Notes: generated from the letters alone by a model not told the origin. A stretch of DNA of 61,337 bases from RI-153 sp963721725 (GCA_963721725.1 CAVRLX010000012.1:1-61337), one strand, 5' to 3'; positions 1 through 9,198 are shown, counted from the first letter of the stretch. Made by a program: numbers and translations.

Positions 1-68
1 ACGATCTGGCTCTTGTCAATTTACGATGGGAGAAGCACTAGCAGGCGACAGCCATTCTGGCAGAATGG

Positions 69-1095
69 CTACGATTCTTTTTTGTCCCGCCCCACGAAAT
101 CACCGCCCACCCGCAGATTGCCGCCGATATAGGCCCCGCCGCCGGTGTTGGTGTGTCGATCCCCGATCTGGCCGATGTTGACCGCTGTAGACCGGCCCGT
201 GAACGTCGCCGGCAATATTGGTCTGCGGCCCGTGGACGGTCTGGCCGCGCTGATCGAACGCACTGCGAAAAGCGCCCGGCTCCGGTTCGATTGCCACGCT
301 TTCCACGGCAAAGGGCAGCCCCTTGGGATTGGCATCCCCCCCGGCATAATAAGCAACCACAAAGTTATCGGCCTGATCAAAGTTCAAAATGGGATGCTGG
401 CGATCTTTGGTGCGCAGGGGGACGGTCTGGCGGGCGTGCAGGGCAAGGTCGGCGGCGCGCACGTAGCCATCCTGTTCCGACGCGCCCTCGCCGCACAGCG
501 CCTCGGCCACGGCCAGGGTAAAGGCGCTGTAGGGCCTGCCCGCGTACGAAAGTTCCCCGGCTTTGGACGAAGCAATGGCGATGCGCCCCTGCCCGGCGGC
601 CAGCAGAGCGGCGGCCTCTGGCGGCAACGGCGCTTTGCTCAACTGCGCCCCGCCGGGGGCTTTGGTTTCGTCCAGCCCGCCAGCGTGGCAGCAATCCAGC
701 AGCAGCAACAGCTTGCGCGCCGTTAACGCCCGCAGCTTCTCCACAAACTCGGCCCCGCTAATGGCCGTGCGTGGCAGTGCCTTGACGTCATAGCCATAGG
801 GCATCAGATAATACAATTCGCCGTAGGGCGTCTCCACACGGTAGCCGTGGCCGGAGAAGTAGACGATCACGGTGTCGTCGGGCCGCTGCGCCGCGGCGAG
901 ATCGTCCAGGGCGGCGAGGACGGCTGCCCGCGTCGCCCCTTCGCCGGTGAGGACCGTCACCTGCCCCGGTGGATAGGCGCAGCGACCGGGATCGAGCAGC
1001 AAGTCGGCGATGCCGTTGGCGTCCGCTACGGTGTTGGGCAGGTCCGCGCCGACGCCGACGAGCAGGGCGTGGCCGTCGGTGAATTGGGTGGGCAT
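69..1095 (-). CDS. Caspase-like (peptidase C14) protease with C-terminal glycine-rich tag
   Basis: Cysteine protease of the caspase/metacaspase fold, likely the effector of the upstream STAND ATPase. The p20-type domain covers about residues 7-250: the histidine motif YFSGHGY (His83) and the cysteine motif LLLDCCHAGG (Cys136 by alignment with metacaspase DCCHSG). The tail carries QTNIAGDVHGPVYSG; one extra base near 190 then breaks the frame, and the correct continuation (NIGQIGD, then glycine-rich repeats ending GGDFVGRDKKES) stops at 69. The same tag is at the N-terminus of the STAND protein. The start at 1095 has AAAGGAG just upstream and lies 17 bases after the STAND stop, so the genes should be cotranscribed. 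The substrate is unknown. The frame break may be a sequencing indel, because the sequence after it still matches the partner. Confidence 0.88.
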
Positions 1096-1112
1096 GGTGG
1101 GTGCTCCTTTGG

Positions 1113-3752
1113 CTAGACGTGACAGGTTTCAGAAAACCTGTCACGTCTGCGGTTTTGCGTAGGGGGTCTGCTTGCCGACCCCGCTCCGGGCGCAGCCAGC
1201 AGCGCCCCTACGGATTGTCTCGACGCTATGGCTTGAAGCTGCGCCAGAAAATCCCGGTGCTGCTCGACCGTCCGCCCTGCGGCATCCTGGGGAAGGCCCA
1301 GCCCGGTGAGGAGGGCCAGCGAGCGCTCGACGTGGGCGATGGCGGCGTCCAGTTGACCCAGGTGGGCCTGCACGAAGGCCAGGTTCAGGCGGATGGCGGC
1401 TTCTTCGGAAAGAGCACCAATTTGGGCAAAAATGGCAACCACACCGGCGAGCATTTCGGCGGCTCCGGTCCAGATCCCCCTCCTCAAAGTAGATGCAGCC
1501 CATGTTGTTGAGGGTGGCGGCTTCGCCGGAGCGGTCGCCCACGGCCCGCCTCAGGGGCAGGGCCTGCTCGTAGTACTCCAGCGCCTGCCGCTTCTCCCCC
1601 AACGCATCGTAGACCCCGCCCATGTTGTTGAGGGTGGCCGCTTCGCCTGCGCGGTCGCCCACGGCCCGCTGAAGGGGCAGCGCCTGCTCGTAGTAGTCCA
1701 GCGCCTGCCGCTTCTCCCCCAACGCATCGTAGACCACGCCCATGTTGTTGAGGGTGACCGCTTCGCCGCCGCGGTCGCCGACCGCCCGCCTGAAGGGGCA
1801 GCGCCTGCTCGTAGTAGTCCAGCGCCTGCCGCTTCTCCCCCAAATCATCGTAGACCCCACCCATGTTGTTGAGGGTGGTGGCTTCGCCGCTGCGGTCGCC
1901 CACGGCCCGCTGAAGGGGCAGGGCCTGCTCGAAGTAGTCCAGCGCCTGCCGCTTCTCCCCCAACGCATGCGTAGACCATGCCCATGTTGTTGAGGGTGGT
2001 GGCTTCGCCGCTGCGGTCGCCCACGTGCCCGCCGAAGGGGCAGGGCCTGCTCGAAGTAGTCCAGCGCCTGCCGCTTCTCCCCCAACGCATCGTAGACCAT
2101 GCCCATGTTGTTGAGGGTGGCGGCTTCGCCGCGCGGTCGCCCACGGCCCGCCTCAGGGGCAGCGCCTGCTCGTAGTAGTCCAGCGCCTGCCGCTTCTCCC
2201 CCAACGCATCGTAGACCCCACCCATGTTGTTGAGGGTGGTGGCTTCGCCGTGAGCGGTCGCCGACCGCCCGCTACAGGGGCAGGGCCTGCTCGTAGTACT
2301 CAAGCGCCCGCCGCTTCTCCCCCAACGCATCGTAGACCAGCCCATGTTGTTGAGGATCGTCGCCGTATCTGCGTGATTCACGGCTCTGGCAAAGTCCAGT
2401 GCGGCGCTGTACCACTCAAGTTGTTCACGCCATAGCCCACGCCGTTCGTGGTAGAGTCGCAACGACCAGACAAGCTGAAGCAACGCCTCCTCTTGCGGAG
2501 TTTGCCTCGTTTTGCCATTGCCACGCCCGGCTGATCTGCGGGTAGATGGCTTCAATCGCCTGCCAGTTCTGCCGATCCTCGTTGACCTGAGCCAGATAGT
2601 GTTCTCGTGGGCAACGTGCGCTGCCTCGGCTGTCCCCGTCGCGGGCCACGTCGGCCAGGGTCTGGTGCAGGGCCAGGGTTTCGTCCTCGTCGATCTCCAG
2701 CAGGTTGCGGTCGGCGAGCAGGGCCAGGGTCTCGGCGTCGCCACTCTCGCCCAGCACGGCCAGGGCCGCGGCCAGGTCAAAGGTGGCGGGTTTGGGGGCA
2801 AAGGCCCCCAGGCTGTAGAAGGCATCCACAGCCAGCGGCGCTTCCTCCCGCAGCCCTTCCAGGCTGAGGGCGATGGTGTCGTGCAGGGTCACGGCGGCGC
2901 TTTCGTGGCTGCCCAGGCGGCGTGTCGCCAGGTGCAACCGGCGCGCCGGGTCGGTGAGGTCGGCCAGGGCGCTGCCGCTGTGGGCGGCAAAGCGCCCGGC
3001 GGCGCCGGCGTTCAAGTAGCCGCCCAGGAGTTCAATCGCCAGGGGCAGATAGCCCACGGCCGCCAGCAGCGCCTCGGCGGCTTTGGGATCCGCTTCCCAG
3101 GCTTTGGGGGCCAGGGTTTGTAGCAGTTCCTGGGCGGCGGCCGGCGTCAGTTCCTCCACCCGTTCCACGGCCCCGGCAAAACCGGTCGCCAGCCGCGTGT
3201 CGCGTGTGGTGAGCAGGTGGGCGCAGTGCGGTCCGCCACAGCGCAGCAACGCGGCGTGCTGCCTCGTGCCAGACGTCGTCGATCACAAGCAGCAGCCGCC
3301 GTCCGCCGATGCGCGCGGTGATGGCGGCGGCGCGTGCCGCGGGCGTCGGCTTTGTCACTCACATCAATGTGCAGCGCCCCCGCCCAGCGTCCCAGCGCCT
3401 CCACCGGGTCGCCGTTCGGTCCCAGCCCGGCCCAGAGCACGCCGTCGGCAAAGTGGGCGAGGATGCGCGGGTCGTGGGCCAGGGCCACGGCCAGCGTGGT
3501 CTTGCCCACGCCGGGCAGCCCCTCGGCGCTGAGCGCAGTGCTGGTCCCGGCGCAGAGGCGCGCCACCAGCCGATCCATCACCGCTTCGCGGCCCACAACG
3601 AGGCGGGGCTTGGGCGGCACGTTGACGAAGAGCGGCCAGTCGGGGCCAGCCGCGCCGAAGTAATTGTCGCCAATCTGGCCGATGTTGCCAGAGTAGACGG
3701 GGCCGTGGACGTCGCCGCTGATGTTGGTTTGGGCAGAAGGCTGGTCGCTCAT
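1113..3752 (-). CDS. STAND ATPase: tag, NB-ARC domain and TPR repeats (frame broken several times)
   Basis: Signal-transducing ATPase of the NB-ARC/AP-ATPase type, about 880 codons. It starts with MSDQPSAQTNISGDVHG, the tag shared with the downstream protease. Walker A is GLPGVGKTT (about residues 78-86), Walker B/kinase-2 LLLVIDDVW, then a TTRD sensor-like motif and GYLPLAIELLGG, the GLPL motif. The C-terminal third is a row of about 40-residue TPRs (NNMGxVYDALGEKRQALDYYEQALPL). A final degenerate TPR ends at 1113. At least five frame shifts occur; four coincide with one-base length differences among the 120-base repeat units. By analogy with Apaf-1-like proteins, TPRs would sense a trigger and the NB-ARC domain would oligomerise; this is inference. 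The start at 3752 is the ATG directly before the tag. Confidence 0.87.
1115..1148. repeat. Perfect hairpin overlapping the STAND stop codon (GTTTCAGAAA type)
   Basis: Fifteen-base arms (left arm AGACGTGACAGGTTT at 1115-1129, right arm 1134-1148) enclose the loop CAGA. The hairpin covers the end of the STAND gene and lies just before the protease start. It has no T-tract, so it is not an obvious terminator. A diverged relative with the same centre lies at 44331-44363, so this looks like a dispersed palindromic element; it could also tune the protease-to-ATPase ratio. Confidence 0.75.
1501..2462 (-). repeat. Eight tandem 120-base units coding for TPRs
   Basis: Copies of CATGTTGTTGAGG (plus-strand sense) begin at 1501, 1621, 1741, 1862, 1983, 2104, 2223 and 2343, giving spacings of 120, 120, 121, 121, 121, 119 and 120 bases. 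Units are nearly identical, indicating recent duplication or gene conversion. The off-length units are where the TPR reading frame breaks. Confidence 0.9.
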
Positions 3753-3788
3753 TGGGCAGTTCCGGGGCGTGGGTTGGGCGTTGCGTGC

Positions 3789-3797
3789 AGTATAGCA
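3789..3797 (-). promoter_or_regulatory. Extended -10 promoter of the STAND-caspase operon
   Basis: On the minus strand TGC-TATACT forms an extended -10 element about 37 bases before the STAND ATG at 3752. No good -35 box lies at the right distance, as is usual for extended -10 promoters. It is the only convincing promoter in the leader. Confidence 0.45.
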
Positions 3798-3884
3798 TGG
3801 GCGGGGCGGGCGGGGAAACGCGATCAAAAAAGGGGGGAGGCCATTGCCAACGGGGTCAGCGGGCGATTCGCACGGGAACACGGG

Positions 3885-3999
3885 CACGGGGATCAATCCC
3901 CGTGCTACAAAGCAGCGCCCCATGAATGGGGCTTGGGCCGTCCGTCCCAAGCCCCATTCATGGGGCGCTGCTCTTAGCCGGGGGTCTTCAGCCCCCGGC
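3885..3999. repeat. Cluster of three palindromes between the STAND promoter and the tRNA gene
   Basis: A small palindrome at 3885-3904 (CACGGGG/CCCCGTG) is followed by a perfect 27-base inverted repeat (arms 3911-3937 and 3946-3972, loop CCGTCCGT), each arm itself containing GCCCCATGAATGGGGC, then a third hairpin at about 3977-3999 (GCCGGGGG/CCCCCGGC). No coding potential is convincing here. These look like dispersed REP-type elements or terminators. Confidence 0.7.
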
Positions 4000-4011
4000 A
4001 TCCCAGGCGTG

Positions 4012-4279
4012 CGCCCCCTGCAGGACTCGAACCTGCGACCAACGGTTTAGCTCACCACTACAGTTTTCACTGCCAGCCAGGCTGTTTGTGGTCCGGACCA
4101 TATCTTCGCCATCTCAGGCGGGATGCGTATGGCCTCTACGGAACCCTGCGATACAGGTTTCCTCGGTATTGCCATTTGACAGGTTTCACCGATACAGCAC
4201 CCTCCACTCTGTAAGTTCTCTTTTCCTACAGAGGCTCCTTTGTTGAAGACCGTTGCTCTATCCACTGAGCTAAGGGGGC
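4012..4279 (-). tRNA. tRNA-Arg(UCU) gene interrupted by a group I intron
   Basis: Read on the minus strand, exon 1 is 4279-4246 and exon 2 is 4050-4012. Together they give a complete 73-base cloverleaf: acceptor GCCCCCT paired with AGGGGGC, discriminator G, D-arm GCTC/GAGC, anticodon stem ACGGT/ACCGT, loop CUUCUAA with anticodon UCU, and T-arm GCAGG-TTCGAGT-CCTGC. CCA is not encoded. The interruption falls after U34, within the anticodon; C35 begins exon 2. The exact site could shift by one base because a C is present on both sides, but an intron-final G (position 4051) supports the given one. Confidence 0.88.
4051..4245 (-). ncRNA. Group I self-splicing intron, about 195 nt, no internal ORF
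   Basis: The intron shows the group I core in order: a P2-like stem CTCTGTA/TACAGAG; P3 strands GGGTGC and GCATCCC; P4 TCGGT/ACCGA with the motifs GGTGAAACC and ATGGCAATACCGAGG; a 5' P7 strand in GTAGAGGCCATAC pairing with the S motif AAGATATGGTCC; and a P8 hairpin CGCC-TGAGAT-GGCG. It ends in G. Size and motif wording resemble the small tRNA introns of bacteria such as the Azoarcus tRNA-Ile intron. P1 pairing with the exon could not be settled by eye. Confidence 0.85.
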
Positions 4280-4344
4280 AGGAGAATACGGCTATTGTAC
4301 CCAACGGATGGAAGGGAAGTCAAAGGGAGTTGCGGCGGGATATT

Positions 4345-4388
4345 GGATATTGGGTAGTGGATATTGCAATATCCACTACCCAATATCC
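4345..4388. repeat. Perfect 44-base palindrome
   Basis: Two 22-base arms meet without a loop (4345-4366 and 4367-4388), built from GGATATTGGGTAGTGG and its complement. It sits directly after the stop codon of the leftward TPR membrane protein (4391), so it may act as a terminator. Related text (AATCCCTAATATCC) recurs at 52400-52470. Confidence 0.75.
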
Positions 4389-4390
4389 CT

Positions 4391-5363
4391 CTACTCCCCC
4401 GGCGTGGCCTCGGGGGAGATCTGGAAGCCAGCGCCGCTTTGCAGCAGCGTGCCCAGGCGCACACGGCTGATCACCGGCCAGTTGTGGGTTGGAATCGGCG
4501 GCGAGTTCAAAGGTACGCTCGTAATTGTCAATCGCCCCGCGGACGTCGCCGCGGCTTTCGGCGACACCGCCCAGCAGAAAGTAGGCTTGCGCTTCGCTTT
4601 CGTCAATCACCAACGCCTGCTCCGCCGCGGCCTGAGCCTTATCCAGATCGTTGCTCATCAGGCGCACATTGCCCAGGTTCACCCAAAAGAGCGCTTCGTT
4701 GGCCGCCCCCACCAGATCCCGCGCCGCATCCAGAGCCGCCGCCGAGCGCTCGGCCAGCCCCAGGTGATCGGCCACCACGCCCTCCCAGATCAGGATTTCG
4801 GCGTCGGGCACGGTGATGGTAGCTTTAGTCTCGTCGATTAGGACCAGCGCCGCTTCCCATTCGCCGTTGATTGCCAGATCGGTGAGGCTGCCCGTGGCCG
4901 CGCTCACCGCCACCACGTTGGGATCCGGCGGGAAGAAGGTTTCCACGACAAAGTAGAGTCCCCCCAGCACCAACACCAGCACCCCCACGGTTGTCAACAG
5001 GCGGCGCAGTTGCTGCCGCCGTCGTTCGGCCACCACAGCATCCAAATGCCACCAAAAGCCTGTGGCCGGGGGATGGCGCTGGCGCAAGGTTGCCAACCCG
5101 CCCACGCCGCGCGCCGCCGACACAAGATCATTGGGGCGGCGTTCCAGGCGGCTGTGCAGGCTGAGCAGGCGCGTACGCTCCGGGCGCAGATCCAGCCCAC
5201 TGGTGGCGGTCTGGTCGAATTGCGTATCAAGCGTATCCAATAGACGTAGAAATTCTTCCACATTGATCTTGGTCAATTGGGGAACCAATCGTTCGGCGCG
5301 GTCCAAGTTGGCACGCAGATCGATAATCGGGCTTTGTAACTGTTCTTTAATCGAGTGAGCCAT
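4391..5363 (-). CDS. Membrane protein with C-terminal TPR domain
   Basis: Helical N-terminal domain (about residues 1-115), one transmembrane helix (about 122-145, LTTVGVLVLVLGGLYFVV), then TPRs facing the other side of the membrane (for example NLGNVRLMSNDLDKAQAAAEQAL and the following repeat; shown only in part). The frame shifts near 4480; the correct end reads VISRVRLGTLLQSGAGFQ and stops at 4391, beside a perfect palindrome. Likely a scaffold or sensor. It is transcribed in the same direction as the STAND-caspase operon but separated by the tRNA gene, so a link is uncertain. Confidence 0.7.
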
Positions 5364-5368
5364 GAATC

Positions 5369-6343
5369 CTAATCATCCTCTTCGTCGTCATCGTCATCGT
5401 CGCGGGCACGCGCGGGCAGACCGTTGGCCTGGGCTGTCGCCATCTCTTCTTCGCGCTGAATCTCTCGATAGACGCGGTTCAGCCCGGATTTGATCTGGCT
5501 TTCGATCTTGGCTTTGCGTTCGGGCGGCACGGGGAACCATTCGAGCATTTCGCCCACCAGCCCGCTTTTGGTCTCGTTCTTGGTCTTGCCCAGACGATAG
5601 TAATCGCGCACGCGCTCGCGCATGAAGCGAATATACTCTTCCACGCGCTCGGTTTTGTCGGGTTCGCACACAGGCCCATGCCCCGGCACAAGCAACTCTG
5701 CGCCCAGGTTGCGGATGAATTGAAGTGCCGCGATCCATTGCAGGGTATCAGCCTGGGCCATGTAGGGATGCTGATCCACCCAGAGCACATCGCCCACAAA
5801 GCAGACACGCTCTTCGGGCAGCCAGGCGACGCTGGTGGCCGGTGTATGCCCGCCCAGGAAGATCAGATCCACCTCGCGCCCGCCATAGAGCAACTTGACC
5901 CGCTCGGTAAAGGTCATATGTGGCGGCACAATCTCAATCGCGGTCAACTGCTCTTGAATGTCCGGCTCGCGTTTGAAACTGTTGAAGACACGCTCTTTGA
6001 AATTCTCCGTATACCCAGCCATCTCTTTGTGGGCGCGCTCGTGAGAGATTACCTTGCTGGGCATAAAATATTGGTTGCCCAGTGCGTGCCCGCGGTGATG
6101 ATCGGTGTTGAATACATACAAAAAGGGCAGATCGGGGCACTCTTCTTCGATCTGGCCGCGCCAATCCATCGCCTGTTCGGGGATCAGCGGCGTGTCCACC
6201 AAGATCACCCCCTCGTCGGTGCGTACAAAACCAGGGGTGCATCCCCGGTAAAAGGTGTTGATGAACACTCCCTGTGCGATCTCCTGGCGCTGCCCCAGTC
6301 CCGTGACCCCAATTTTGACACTTGCTCTGCGTCTGGCTGCCAT
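5369..6343 (-). CDS. Metallo-beta-lactamase-fold hydrolase
   Basis: MBL-fold protein of 324 residues. The usual THxHxDH signature is changed to TDHHRGH (residues 80-86), so the first His and the Asp are replaced; downstream metal ligands look present (LGGHTPATS, FVGDVLWVDQHP, VPGHGP). The last 15 residues are almost all Asp/Glu. It ends five bases before the start of the TPR membrane protein, so the two probably form an operon, this gene first. Substrate unknown. Confidence 0.8.
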   Translation of the reverse strand: MAARRRASVKIGVTGLGQRQEIAQGVFINTFYRGCTPGFVRTDEGVILVDTPLIPEQAMDWRGQIEEECPDLPFLYVFNTDHHRGHALGNQYFMPSKVISHERAHKEMAGYTENFKERVFNSFKREPDIQEQLTAIEIVPPHMTFTERVKLLYGGREVDLIFLGGHTPATSVAWLPEERVCFVGDVLWVDQHPYMAQADTLQWIAALQFIRNLGAELLVPGHGPVCEPDKTERVEEYIRFMRERVRDYYRLGKTKNETKSGLVGEMLEWFPVPPERKAKIESQIKSGLNRVYREIQREEEMATAQANGLPARARDDDDDDEEDD

Positions 6344-6550
6344 GCGTCCTCCTTGCCCCCTAAAATAAGCGCTGCTGCATCAATATAAGCTGGTGTTTAC
6401 TGTAGCGCGGTGTTGGGTGGCTGTCAAAACGACGAATATTATGTAAAGCAGATAATGACTTGGCCCGTTCGTCTCCGCGACCGGGCCGCGGGCGATTCGA
6501 GGAGACGGTGGGATCGTCCTTGCCGGGTGCAATTCAAGTTGGGGGCAATC

Positions 6551-6602
6551 ATTCCGGGATTCGCCCGCAGATTGAGCGTTATCTGCGGGCGAATCCCGGA
6601 AT
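6551..6602. repeat. Inverted repeat with ATTCCGGGAT ends
   Basis: Perfect 22-base arms (6551-6572 and 6581-6602), loop TGAGCGTT. It shares the TTCCGGGAA-like core with elements at 40489, 47544-47610, 53757-53822 and 53875-53889. Confidence 0.75.
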
Positions 6603-6624
6603 GGTTTAAGTCTTGCCCCAATTA

Positions 6625-6653
6625 TGGATAGCGCTGCGTATCTTTTGTATAAT
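6625..6653 (+). promoter_or_regulatory. Sigma-A-type promoter of the DUF255 gene
   Basis: TGGATA, 17 bases, TATAAT (6648-6653), about 60 bases before the start codon. The -10 box is a perfect consensus match; the -35 box is moderate. Confidence 0.5.
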
Positions 6654-6713
6654 GAGCCTCTGTTCACACGCCCATCTTGTTTTTGGCAGCAATTCTCCCA
6701 TCCATAAGGAGTG

Positions 6714-8786
6714 ATGATGACACACGACGCTTCCCCCAACCATACAAACCGCCTGGCCCAAGAGACGTCGCCCTATTTGCTGCAACACGCCCACAATCCG
6801 GTGGATTGGTATCCGTGGGGCGAGGAAGCGCTGAACAAAGCCAAGTCCGAAGATAAGCCGATCTTTCTCAGCATCGGCTATAGCGCCTGTCATTGGTGTC
6901 ATGTGATGGAGCGGGAAAGCTTTGAAAACGAACAGACCGCCGCGCCTCATGAACGAACGCTTTGTCAACATCAAAGTGGACCGCGAAGAGCGGCCCGATC
7001 TCGACTCGATCTACATGGAGGCGGTGCAGGCCATGACCGGCCACGGCGGCTGGCCGATGAGCGTCTTTCTGACACCGGAAGGGCAGCCCTTTTACGGCGG
7101 CACTTATTATCCGCCCGAACCGCGCTATGGCATGCCCGGCTTTGGGCAGGTTGTCATCGCCGTCTCGGATGCCTATCAAAACCGCCGCACCGACATTGAA
7201 GGGCAGGCCCAACGTCTCACCGATGCCCTGCAACCGGTCCGGCACGTTGGAAAGCAGCGAAAGCGACTTGGGCACGGAGACCCTAGACCGAGGCCGTTCA
7301 GCAGTTGCAACACTATTTCGACGAAGAGGATGGCGGCTTTGGCAATCAGCCCAAGTTCCCCCAGCCCATGACGCTGGATTTCGCCATGAGCCAGTATCAC
7401 CGCATCGGCGACTTGGATGCGCTCTACATGGCCGAATTTACACTGGAGAAGATGGCGCACGGCGGCATCTACGATCAGCTGGGCGGCGGCTTTCACCGCT
7501 ACAGCGTCGATGCGATCTGGCTGGTGCCGCACTTCGAGAAGATGCTCTACGACAACGCCCAACTGCTGCGCAGCCTATCTGCACGCCTGGCAGATCACAC
7601 GGGCGAGCGCTTTATCGCCAAGTGGTGGAAGAGACGATCGACTATGTGCTGCGCGAAATGACCGCACCCGACGGCGGCTTTTACAGCACACAGGACGCCG
7701 ACAGCGAAGGCGAAGAGGGCAAGTTCTTTGTCTGGACGCCCGCCGAGATCGAAGCGGTCTTGGGCGCGCAAGATGCCGCGATCCTGAACAGCGTCTATGG
7801 TGTGACGGCACGCGGCAATTTTGAAGGGCAGAGATTTTGCACAGTGCGCACGCTGGAAGATGTGGCTAGCGCAGCGCGTCTCGCTGTGGAAGAGGTGGAA
7901 ACGCGGCTGGCGGCGATGCGCGAAAAGCTCTTTGACCGTGCGCGAAAATCGCATCAAACCTGGTCGCGACGAAAAAATTCTCACCGAGTGGAACGGGTTG
8001 ATGATCCATGCTTTGGCCGAGGTGGGCGTTGTGCTTGATCATCAGCAAGCGCTGGATGCTGCGATTGCCGCCGCTAACTTTGTCCTCGGCACACATGAGC
8101 CAGCCCGACGGCAAACTCTATCGCCGCTACAAGGATGGTCAGGCGAGGTTCAACGCCTATCTGGAAGATTATGCGGCCTTTGTGCGCGCCCTGATTGCGC
8201 TCTACGAAGCTACCTTTGAGCCTGCGTTGGCTGGGCGAAGCAAGTCGCCTCACCAAGATTATGCTGGCCCAGTTTCATGATGACGAATGGTGGCTTCTTC
8301 CAGACGGGGCTAGATCACGAACAATTGGTGGTGCGGCGCAAAGACTTTATCGACAATGCCATCCCCAGCGGCAATTCACTGGCCGCCGAGAGTCTGATTC
8401 GGCTGGCAAAGCTGACCGGCAATGAAGAATATCGTCGCCAGGCCACGCGGATTTTTACGCTAATGAAGTCGGCCATGGCCCAACAGCCCACTGGCTTTGG
8501 CCGCCTCTTGGGCGCGCTCAATGAATTTCTCAGCCCCAGCCAGGAGATCGCGATGGTGGGCGATCCTGCGGATGCTGCGACGCAAGCGCTCTTAGCCGAA
8601 GTCCGCAGCCACTATCTGCCTACCACGGTGCTGGCGCTCAAACAACCGGGTGAAGAAAGCTATTTACCCTTGCTTGAAGGCCGCGGCCTCGTGGACGGCA
8701 AACCGGCAGCCTACGTCTGCGAAAACTACGCGTGCAAGCTGCCGGTGACCGATGTGGAGGCGTTAGGCAAATTGTTGGAAAAATGA
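6714..8786 (+). CDS. DUF255 thioredoxin-domain protein (YyaL/SPATA20 family), frame broken at about seven places
   Basis: N-terminal thioredoxin-like DUF255 domain with NPVDWYPWGEEAL, the redox motif CHWCH, and HGGWPMSVFLTPEG; then a six-hairpin glycoside-hydrolase-like helical domain (YDQLGGGFHRYSVD, HFEKMLYDNAQLL, EKILTEWNGLMIHA). Frame breaks lie near 6945, 7240, 7300, 7620, 7930, 8100 and 8230, yet all family blocks are present in order and total length (about 690 codons) is normal. This fits sequencing indels better than decay, though a recent pseudogene is possible. AAGGAG precedes ATGs at 6714 and 6717; either could start translation. Confidence 0.83.
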
Positions 8787-8802
8787 AATGGGCGGTTCAA
8801 GG

Positions 8803-8843
8803 CATTGAACATGGTGCGTGTTGAAGACGCACCATGTTCAATG
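8803..8843. repeat. Hairpin after the DUF255 gene
   Basis: Perfect 17-base arms (CATTGAACATGGTGCGT and its complement) with loop GTTGAAG, starting 17 bases past the stop. No clear T-tract; it may serve as a rho-independent-like barrier or be a REP-type repeat. Confidence 0.6.
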
Positions 8844-8937
8844 TTAAGTGATTCCAAGAAAGTTTTTGTGCACAGATTGTATGGATGCCACGAATTTACT
8901 CTGTAAAATCTGTGTACAAAGACTTCTTTGGTTTTAT

Positions 8938-9156
8938 TTAGTGTGAAAATGCAACCTCAACATATTCACCGCTAGAAGAAGGCTGGGGAACGAAAGATCC
9001 TTCTTCCTGGAGTCCCTCTACGTGAAAGACAATCGCTTCCTGAATTAAATCGAGAACCTCATCTTTTGTCTCGGCTACAGCAAAACAGCCAGGGAGATCG
9101 GGTACATAAGCTCCGTAACTAGTTTCTCCATGTTCTACAACAATAAGGTAGCGCAA
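8938..9156 (-). CDS. hicB: HicB-type antitoxin
   Basis: Short HicB-fold protein (LRYLIVVEHGETSYGAYVPDLPGC, shown to position 24 of the fold in abbreviated form: RYLIVVE...GAYVPDLPGCF), followed by the usual helix with EAIVFHVEGLQEEG. The TTG at 9156 is the likely start: GGAGGAAG lies directly upstream and the family start aligns there; an upstream in-frame start would add an unrelated extension. Partner of hicA, 42 bases upstream. There is no C-terminal DNA-binding domain. Confidence 0.75.
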   Translation of the reverse strand: MRYLIVVEHGETSYGAYVPDLPGCFAVAETKDEVLDLIQEAIVFHVEGLQEEGSFVPQPSSSGEYVEVAFSH

Positions 9157-9198
9157 TTTCTTCCTCCATATTCGCCAACAGACGAGCACAATATCGAT

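Larger units (their letters stand above)
6344..6712. other. Intergenic region between divergent genes, with palindrome and promoter
   Basis: No credible gene. It contains the perfect inverted repeat listed at 6551-6602 and the promoter of the DUF255 gene at 6625-6653. Confidence 0.6.

Noticed and set aside
189..194. Programmed frameshift in the caspase gene controlling the tag
   Set aside because: No slippery sequence is evident, and frame breaks are frequent in this window, so an indel error is more likely. It remains untested.
145..1116. Long plus-strand open frames opposite the caspase gene
   Set aside because: They are shadows of high-G+C coding sequence on the other strand, with no family motifs.
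1501..2462. Regularly spaced repeats resembling a CRISPR array
   Set aside because: The whole 120-base unit is repeated and codes for TPRs; there are no variable spacers.
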